This document shows, one piece after another, positions 39,771 through 46,533 of a stretch of 46,533 nucleotides of DNA. Under the pieces are notes generated by a model. That model made no database searches and had not been told where the DNA came from. It saw only the letters and a program-made list of their open reading frames with translations. The stretch covers positions 1 to 46,533 of the forward strand of contig WAJV01000087.1 of NCBI GenBank assembly GCA_015523725.1. The letters run 5' to 3'. This DNA is from Candidatus Geothermarchaeota archaeon. Its GTDB lineage: Archaea > Thermoproteota > Nitrososphaeria > Geothermarchaeales > JDFR-13. Position numbers and translations under genes: made by a program. Within the stretch, counting starts at the first letter, position 1. Each line of letters opens with the position of its first letter.

Positions 39771-42052
39771 CCACCCACCCTACTAAGATTAAAAACCCTA
39801 ATCCAGACACTCCCTCCCCACTCAATCATGACGAGAAAATCACCATATATATTAAGTGAATAAGCTAAATCACTCGATGAGTCCGTAATCCAGTCGAGCC
39901 TCCTATAACCAGTTCCATCATTCATATACAGACCCGGATATCCACGAATAAAACCTATGTTAGGCGGCCTCTCAACCCAATGAAAACCAATCAACAGCCA
40001 ATAATCATAACTTAAAATACCAGGATAGTCATCCGGGTCTACAACTATCACTGACTTATTCAAACCAAACCAATAATGCCCACTAAAAAACGTATTATTA
40101 AACACAACTATATCACTGGAGTGAATATAGTCTGTGTAATGATGATAAGGTAGCTCAGTAAATCTCGGCTTAAGTGGGCCAATATAAGTTATACTCCTGC
40201 CACCACCTGCAAATAGAACTTCTTGAACATATAAGCCTGCCATAACTTGATACTTTGGCCAATCAGGTAGGGGAACATACAAGTCATAAATTATATTCGA
40301 ATATAATATCATTGACAAGCTAAAATTAGCAGTAGGCATCGGTATACTAAGATATATTGATTCATTCCCTCTAACAAGATGGTCTCCCCACTCATCAATA
40401 AATAAAAACTCGATAGAGTTGCTGGAGTCCCTCCTAAAACCAATTAACCCATAAAGCCAAGTATAGCTTGGATATTCAACATAATTTCTCTTTACATAAC
40501 TAGCCGCATAATAATAATGATAGGGTTCGCCACCATAAGGCGAATTATAGACCTCCAATATACTTAGATTCAATAACCAACCAATCGGAAATATACTGTT
40601 TTTACCCTCACCATGAACACCTACAATCGATAAATTAAAATAATAACTAACATAACTGGACTCAAACACTATTGAGAAATTAAAATTCTCACTATAGGGA
40701 AAATATAAAGCCTTCTTATTAAACACAAGAAACCTAAACCAAGTTATTTTACCGGAGCCTAATACATCACTAGCCCTATAATTAAGAAAACCAGTTAAAC
40801 TCGTGGAAACAGGATTACTCGACTCATTCTGCCAAGCATAAATTGCTATAGGGCCGACCCAGGCCTCAGGAAGGTCTCCACTATATTGATTCAATATATA
40901 TTTATGGAAGATCTTTAGATTATCCGCATATCCAAGGACCAAGTCACCTGAATAAGACCACCCACTCAAAACATCTCTTCTTAAAAATTTCTTTCCAATG
41001 ACACCAAAGTATTTGGGAGAATAAAGAGAGTGGCCCTTATAATCCCCATATCTTTCTAATATTAGTGTATATAGCAGCTCCCCATCATCGATAACCATAT
41101 ACAACCTATTATTAACCAATCTAATACTCCTAAATACCAACTCAGCTGGATCATGATAGAATTTTAAATAAATGGCTTGTTTAAATGAGTCACTCACTAC
41201 TAGGAATGAGGTTATATAACTTCCATTACCCAGTGAAGTATAATTACCTAAGAACCAGAACTCATCACCAACACACTCTAAAAACAAGCTAGAATTATAC
41301 CTTAAAATAGTCCCATTCGAGAAATAAATCACGTAATTATATGGCTCTTTAAATATCAAGTAATCTAAACCCAATCCATAAATAGTTCCAGATACCAAAT
41401 CAAGAAATCTACCATCGAGAAATAATAGACCACTACGCCCTAAATACTCCAATCTACCGTCTAGAGATTGTAATATATAGTCCCCGCTATGAACAACCGA
41501 TAAATTATCCATATATAACTGTATCCACTCACCACCCAGAACCAATAGGAGTGTATATGGCGGAATGTAATCCATAGTAAATGAGTTATCCCTAAAACCA
41601 ATCGAGTCATTGATAATCAAGAAACCGCTATTCGAGGCCCTTGAGACATTAGATTTCTTAACTACAGGTATAAAGTTTCCGAGGCCAGTAACTAGATAGA
41701 GATAAGTAAACACAGATTCATTACTTATTAATATGGACTTTGACTCACCACCCTCCAATACAATACCCAACTTCCTAATATCAACAATATCATCATTATA
41801 GAATAATAATAGATACTTCAACTGTGTAGCAAATGAGGCGTGACTAACTACAGTAATATTTAGACCAAAGGATGTCTCGGAGTAACTTGCATCCAAAAAT
41901 TCGGAGCCCTTCCTGATAGCCTCCAAATCCTTATCGGCCTCACTCCTAATAACAGAGGAATTCAATCTAGAAGCATAATAAAGAGTAGCTATAGATGTAG
42001 ACAATAATGTCACGATTATAATAGCACCCAATACAGAAGATACTCCCCTCAT
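39767..42052 (-). CDS. Large secreted/pilin-like protein with class III-type N-terminus
   Basis: 761 aa; MRG|VSSVLGAIIIVTLLSTSIATLYY N-terminus followed by a large Tyr/Ser/Asn-rich ectodomain; 4-bp overlaps with both neighbours. Confidence 0.7.
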   Translation of the reverse strand: MRGVSSVLGAIIIVTLLSTSIATLYYASRLNSSVIRSEADKDLEAIRKGSEFLDASYSETSFGLNITVVSHASFATQLKYLLLFYNDDIVDIRKLGIVLEGGESKSILISNESVFTYLYLVTGLGNFIPVVKKSNVSRASNSGFLIINDSIGFRDNSFTMDYIPPYTLLLVLGGEWIQLYMDNLSVVHSGDYILQSLDGRLEYLGRSGLLFLDGRFLDLVSGTIYGLGLDYLIFKEPYNYVIYFSNGTILRYNSSLFLECVGDEFWFLGNYTSLGNGSYITSFLVVSDSFKQAIYLKFYHDPAELVFRSIRLVNNRLYMVIDDGELLYTLILERYGDYKGHSLYSPKYFGVIGKKFLRRDVLSGWSYSGDLVLGYADNLKIFHKYILNQYSGDLPEAWVGPIAIYAWQNESSNPVSTSLTGFLNYRASDVLGSGKITWFRFLVFNKKALYFPYSENFNFSIVFESSYVSYYFNLSIVGVHGEGKNSIFPIGWLLNLSILEVYNSPYGGEPYHYYYAASYVKRNYVEYPSYTWLYGLIGFRRDSSNSIEFLFIDEWGDHLVRGNESIYLSIPMPTANFSLSMILYSNIIYDLYVPLPDWPKYQVMAGLYVQEVLFAGGGRSITYIGPLKPRFTELPYHHYTDYIHSSDIVVFNNTFFSGHYWFGLNKSVIVVDPDDYPGILSYDYWLLIGFHWVERPPNIGFIRGYPGLYMNDGTGYRRLDWITDSSSDLAYSLNIYGDFLVMIEWGGSVWIRVFNLSRVGG

Positions 42053-42474
42053 CCAACACCACCAAGATCGATTGAGTATGGAGTGTCATTCAAGAAGAAA
42101 GTTAAATAACTTGAAACTGGTTCATCGAAATAGATTAGAGCAAAATTATTGGAGTCTATTAATCTACTTGGAATCCAAGAACCGTTAAAAACAAATATAC
42201 TTATATTCCTAGGCACTCCATCCACATAAACCTTATCTAAATATAGCGTCGACTCACCATAGTTATATATAATAATTTTATATGGCGAAATCCTCTTGAT
42301 ACCTATCTTAATCATACCTTCTTGAACCGATTCAGACAATGATTCACTAGCCATATTTAGCCCTACCTGACTCTCTGAATGATAAGTGGAGTAGATTAAC
42401 GGAAATAAGGATATTAAGATAAATAGTAGTATCAATGCGGAGACCATATTAGAGAAGCCCTTCATAAAACTCAC
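42049..42474 (-). CDS. Type IV pilin-like protein
   Basis: MSFMKG|FSNMVSALILLFILISLFPLIYS class III-like signal; pilus operon context. Confidence 0.7.
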   Translation of the reverse strand: MSFMKGFSNMVSALILLFILISLFPLIYSTYHSESQVGLNMASESLSESVQEGMIKIGIKRISPYKIIIYNYGESTLYLDKVYVDGVPRNISIFVFNGSWIPSRLIDSNNFALIYFDEPVSSYLTFFLNDTPYSIDLGGVG

Positions 42475-42869
42475 TGCATCGGCAGTCGATACTTTATTAC
42501 AGAGCCATCGGCCAGTCTAACAACGATATCAATCAGCTGACCAGTAACCAATTGTCCACTCGAAGTAACTTTAAATGCCACCGACTTCCCCGGCTCAATC
42601 CTAACCATAGTATTATTGACACCAACTTGGGAGACTCCACTATATACCTCCACAGCAGATACATTAACCGGAGCATTACCTGCATTCTTAAGGGTAATGA
42701 TTATGTTCGATGGACCTATTAAATATGCACCCGATGCAATGACCTGACTCGACGTACCCCAATTCCCTAGAAGCCCAGCTGCACCACTGTACATTAATAC
42801 ACCCACCGCCGAGACCAATGCAACCATAATAACTACTTGTAAAAAATGTGATACACCCGGCCTCAACAC
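42471..42869 (-). CDS. Type IV pilin-like protein (archaellin-like beta domain)
   Basis: MLRPG|VSHFLQVVIMVALVSAVGVLMYS, then SNIIITLKNAGNAPVNVSAVEVYSG. Confidence 0.72.
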   Translation of the reverse strand: MLRPGVSHFLQVVIMVALVSAVGVLMYSGAAGLLGNWGTSSQVIASGAYLIGPSNIIITLKNAGNAPVNVSAVEVYSGVSQVGVNNTMVRIEPGKSVAFKVTSSGQLVTGQLIDIVVRLADGSVIKYRLPMQ

Positions 42870-42933
42870 CGCATAATCACCACCAATTCAATTGCGGATT
42901 TATTTTTAAACCCGTGAATAACATTTTTCAATA

Positions 42934-44088
42934 TTGGGTAGCATGGTTGGAATAGCATACCTCCCCCTACACAGGGGAAAAGCGCCTAAATGGTTATTCC
43001 AGAGAATGGTGAAATTAGGTAGAATAGTAGTCAATTCAATAGTAGACCTCTATGGACAAAATGAATTGATAGAAAGGCTTGCCAACCCAATATATTTCCA
43101 GAGCTTCGGATGCCTCCTAGGATACGACTGGCATTCATCGGGAGTAACCACCGTAATGACCGGGGTGCTCCAGAAGGCACTGGAGTCAAACGACATAGGT
43201 GTATATATAGTTGGGGGTAAAGGTAGGAGGGGAAGGGGAGTACCCGATGAATTAAGAAATAGATTCGGTGAATACTTTCCAAGCGGCTGGATAGACAAGT
43301 TAATAAACTATAGTAGACTATCCGCAAAGATAGATACCGTATTACTACAGGATAACTATAGTATATATCACCATGCACTACTATTTACAGAGAAGGGTAG
43401 ATGGCTAATAATTCAACAGGGAATGAATCCACATCTAAAACTAGCGAGGAGATATCATATTAAAGATAAGCTATTAACAAGGGACATAGACTATATAACT
43501 GAACCACATGAGGGAATCTCAGGATCTAGAAGAGAAAAGATAGTACTAGACCTCACAAACAGAAAAAGTCTAGAAAATAAAAAGATAATGTTAGACATCA
43601 TACGAGAAAATAGATTGAGGAGGGACTGGGAAAAACTAATCAAAGCAATTAAGAAAGACACACTTTATAAATGGATAGAGAAAGAAAATGTAGAGACCAA
43701 TATAAAAAACATAGAACAAGAAAACATCTTAATAATGCCTAGAACACTAAACTGGAAAATAGTTAGAAAAATATATGACTACCAGCCAAGAAACATAAAT
43801 GAACTCCTACTACTAAAAGGCGTAGGAGGAAAAACAGTGAGAGCAATATCACTAGTAGCCCAATTCATATACGGAGCAGAATCATCCTACAAAGACCCAA
43901 TAAGATACACATTCACAACAGGCGGCAAAGATGGGGTCCCGTATCCAGTCGATAGAAAAGTATATGACGAGCTGATCGACTTCTATAAGTCGGTACTTGA
44001 ACATGGTGAGCTTGACAGAAATAAGAAGAAGGAATTGATTATGAAATTGTCTGAAATTTATCGGCCGTTAAGTAATTCTATTTTATAA
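42934..44088 (+). CDS. DUF763 family protein
   Basis: GIAYLPLHRGKAPKWLFQRMVKL, SFGCLLGYDWHSSGVTTVMTGVLQKAL, HHALLFTEKGRWLIIQQGMN; C-terminal HhH (LLLKGVGGKTVRAISL). Confidence 0.9.
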   Translation: MGSMVGIAYLPLHRGKAPKWLFQRMVKLGRIVVNSIVDLYGQNELIERLANPIYFQSFGCLLGYDWHSSGVTTVMTGVLQKALESNDIGVYIVGGKGRRGRGVPDELRNRFGEYFPSGWIDKLINYSRLSAKIDTVLLQDNYSIYHHALLFTEKGRWLIIQQGMNPHLKLARRYHIKDKLLTRDIDYITEPHEGISGSRREKIVLDLTNRKSLENKKIMLDIIRENRLRRDWEKLIKAIKKDTLYKWIEKENVETNIKNIEQENILIMPRTLNWKIVRKIYDYQPRNINELLLLKGVGGKTVRAISLVAQFIYGAESSYKDPIRYTFTTGGKDGVPYPVDRKVYDELIDFYKSVLEHGELDRNKKKELIMKLSEIYRPLSNSIL

Positions 44089-44116
44089 TTTTTTTCCGGT
44101 GTTAATTGTTTTTTAG

Positions 44117-44404
44117 ATGAGAGTATATCTGTCGTATCCTATTATTTTGTACAGGTGTAGTAAGGATTACATCCATTTATTAAGAACAATTTTCGGTGAG
44201 GATATAGAAATTGTTGATCCGTCTCAGTATGAAAATAGACATGGTAATATAAACTTTTATTTGAATTTAATTAAGGATGTTGATGCAGTGGTTTATGTAC
44301 CATTTTTGGGTTTCATAACTGCCGGTGTTTTGATGAAGTTATGTATGCTCTTCGTCGAAGAAAGAGAGTCTACAGATTATCTGGTAATAAGATACGTCAA
44401 ATAA
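44117..44404 (+). CDS. Small protein, possibly nucleoside deoxyribosyltransferase/DUF4406-like
   Basis: VYLSYPIILY...EDIEIVDPSQYE...LIKDVDAVVYVPFLGFITAGVLMKL. Confidence 0.45.
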   Translation: MRVYLSYPIILYRCSKDYIHLLRTIFGEDIEIVDPSQYENRHGNINFYLNLIKDVDAVVYVPFLGFITAGVLMKLCMLFVEERESTDYLVIRYVK

Positions 44405-44625
44405 GAGATTATAAAGATATTAGGGAGGATTATCTTGATATAGAGGCTACTAGGGCTTTATATGATGCTCTAAAAACTGTAGACGAATATGTATTAGCTA
44501 ATGAACTTCATAATATAATGGAGGAGTATCTAGTTGATAGAAGGGAGGCGTTGAGAATATTTTATGAGCAAAAACTAGATAGTTATAGGAACACACTAAT
44601 AAATATGGATCCAAGTGAAAGATGA
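44341..44625 (+). CDS. Hypothetical small protein
   Basis: 94-aa ORF overlapping the upstream ORF, with G/T-ending codons like its neighbours. Confidence 0.45.
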   Translation: MYALRRRKRVYRLSGNKIRQIRDYKDIREDYLDIEATRALYDALKTVDEYVLANELHNIMEEYLVDRREALRIFYEQKLDSYRNTLINMDPSER

Positions 44626-45825
44626 TATCATTGGTGGCAGGAAAACGATTATATCTATATACCTATTGACACCAGAGAGTTAAGAAGATTAATTTTACAA
44701 AAAATAAATGAAGTTCAAGCAAAAAGTTTAAAGGATTTTGCATTAAAGTTCGGGTTAAGTGAACACAGAGCTAGTTACTATAGAAAGGGTTACTTGAAGG
44801 AGAGAATTAAGGCACCCTATGTCAAAGGATTGAAAAAGATATCCATGGAGTTAAATATACCTTACCACGAACTGGAGAGGAAAGTTATACCTAGATACCC
44901 CGTTGACCTTGCCAATCCATATCTATGGCGATTGGCAGCACATATGCTGAATGACGGTCATTTAGATAAAGACCTAAAGGATGCTACATATGTTAATAAG
45001 GATCCTGTCTTGCATTGGCATGTGAAACAGAATCTTGAAAAGATCGGTGGACGAATAACATCAATGAATTTCATAGAATATGGAAAAGGAAAGTATCTAA
45101 AAATAGAAAGTATTATCGACGCCAGAACAGTAAGACTCTTAAATAGGATTGGAGTGCCATGTGGTAATAAAACCGTGAATTAACCAGCTATAAATCTTCA
45201 AAAAATGAATCGTGATATTTGGAGATACTATATACAGGTAGCTTTTACTGAGGATGGATATGCGCCTCTTGAGATTCTTAATAACAAGTATTTAAGATTA
45301 AAATTGGGAATAGGGAGATCAGTAGATATTACAGAACATATTGATAAAAATAAGATACTTAATCTTCTCTATGGATCAACCAACCTACAGTACGCTATTA
45401 AAAATAAGCTGATAGATAAGAACTTCTTAGATATAATTTTTGACAATCCACCAAAATTATTACTTAAAGAAACTGCAGAATTTAAAAGAAGACATCCAGA
45501 CATCGCTAAATTGATCCCTAAAATTAGACCAAAACTAATTTATAGAAGGAAAGACAATCGAGTGACAGTCGTATGGAGATTTCACGTATCTAATAAGAAA
45601 GTATTGGATGTATTCTATAATAATTATGGAATGTTGCCTCATTCAAAGAAAAACGAGGCATTTGTAGCTAGATACAAATTCTATAAAAAATATGGAGGAA
45701 AACGTATCGACAAAGATATATATGCAAAGTATAAGATTTTAATTGAAAAATATCCATACAAGATCACTAAGGAATATACAATAAGAAAATTTCATGAGCT
45801 TTTTGGTGATAGAATATGGAAATAA
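44626..45825 (+). pseudogene. LAGLIDADG homing endonuclease-like gene interrupted by in-frame TAA (45181-45183) and lacking an obvious start for its HTH region
   Basis: The two listed ORFs (44794-45183, 45205-45825) are in the same frame. Motif 1 LWRLAAHMLNDGHL and motif 2 IWRYYIQVAFTEDGY lie on either side of the stop; GVPCGNKTVN*PAINLQKMNRDIW reads through as a normal inter-motif linker. Confidence 0.65.
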
Positions 45826-46058
45826 ACGCTGAGACTATAAAGAGTATAATAAGTGAGTTATTCAACAAATATAAAAAAACATACATCTATGAAGAAGAAT
45901 ATGTTGAGTTTTTGAAAGAAAAGGGATTTGACTTAGAGCAAGCTAAAGAGATTATCTACGAAGCTTTCGGACTCGGTCTAATTGAAATGGGATTAGACGT
46001 AATTGATGAAAACCATTATAAAATTTGTATTTGGAGGCCGGAGGATGTTGAGGATTAG
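45816..46058 (+). CDS. Hypothetical small acidic protein
   Basis: 80-aa ORF overlapping the end of the preceding frame; composition matches the same cluster. Confidence 0.45.
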   Translation: MEINAETIKSIISELFNKYKKTYIYEEEYVEFLKEKGFDLEQAKEIIYEAFGLGLIEMGLDVIDENHYKICIWRPEDVED

Positions 46059-46155
46059 TGGTTGTGTCAGACTATCCCCAGGTGTAATCATCTATTCATT
46101 CTGGGACGACGTCATCATCCACAATAATCCAAGTATCCATCTATCCATATAAATT

Positions 46156-46533
46156 TTACAGTTTAAGGAACAAATTACTTAATATAATGGCTGCAGTTGC
46201 GGCTGGTGGCAGAATATTCTCCAATCCAATATGGACCGGGGTTCCATACTCAAGTTCCTTAGCCGTGAATGTAGACTCACTCCCACCGATACTCACCAAT
46301 ACACGTTTACCTTCTTCTAAGGCCTCCCTAACACTATTCAGATCAATCTGATCCTCAGCAACACGCATTGGAACAATCATCAGATGCATATCTGGATTAA
46401 AGACGTCTATTACATCACGAAGATCCGGGACATATAATACCCTCATCCCCCTCAAGAAAGCCCTCTTCTCAACCTCTGGAACACCCTGCTGGGCGGCGGA
46501 GCTCGATGCCTTAGAGATAATGAACAAATCCAC
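46156..46533 (-). CDS. Conserved hypothetical protein (may extend beyond window)
   Basis: FIISKASSSAAQQGVPEVEKRAFLRG...LVSIGGSESTFTAKELEYGTPVHIGLENILPPAATAAIIL. Host-like codon usage for this strand. Family uncertain. Confidence 0.6.
   Translation of the reverse strand: MDLFIISKASSSAAQQGVPEVEKRAFLRGMRVLYVPDLRDVIDVFNPDMHLMIVPMRVAEDQIDLNSVREALEEGKRVLVSIGGSESTFTAKELEYGTPVHIGLENILPPAATAAIILSNLFLKL

Noticed and set aside
45181-45183. Pyrrolysine or selenocysteine recoding of the LAGLIDADG gene stop
   Set aside because: The stop is TAA, which is neither UAG (Pyl) nor UGA (Sec).
46044-46154. Short plus-strand ORF MLRISGCVRLSPGVIIYSFWDDVIIHNNPSIHLSI
   Set aside because: Only about 36 codons and no recognisable family; cannot be distinguished from chance.
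1-46533. CRISPR arrays, rRNA genes, insertion sequences
   Set aside because: No regularly spaced direct repeats, no rRNA-like sequence and no transposase motifs seen on reading both strands.

Overview
The window is a gene-dense, AT-rich archaeal segment, most likely from a hyperthermophilic Thermoproteota (crenarchaeal) genome. Supporting markers are class I LysRS, archaeal-type ProRS, aIF1, S26e, a helicase-less XPF nuclease, an Lhr helicase and intron-containing tRNAs. It holds about 45 genes. Replication, repair and chromosome genes include DNA ligase, a DHH/RecJ-Cdc45-like protein, a family-B DNA polymerase, XPF, Lhr, and a compact four-gene cluster. That cluster encodes an MBL-fold protein, a short Smc5/6-like SMC ATPase, a ScpA-like kleisin and a ScpB-like winged-helix protein. 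I consider it the strongest candidate for an under-described system. Translation genes include aIF1, S26e, an aIF2B-like protein, ProRS, LysRS, Trm5, tRNA-Gln(CTG) and tRNA-Arg(GCG); both tRNAs have introns. There is also a five-gene type IV pilus-like operon. Other notable items: a PolB whose 3'-5' exonuclease carboxylates are largely lost, a cysteine-desulfurase-fold protein lacking the PLP lysine, a bacterial-type GAPDH, an ECF/DUF4430 pair, a LAGLIDADG endonuclease gene broken by an in-frame stop, and strong strand-dependent codon-ending asymmetry interrupted by two compositionally different islands. All identifications come from reading motifs by eye; no database searches were run.
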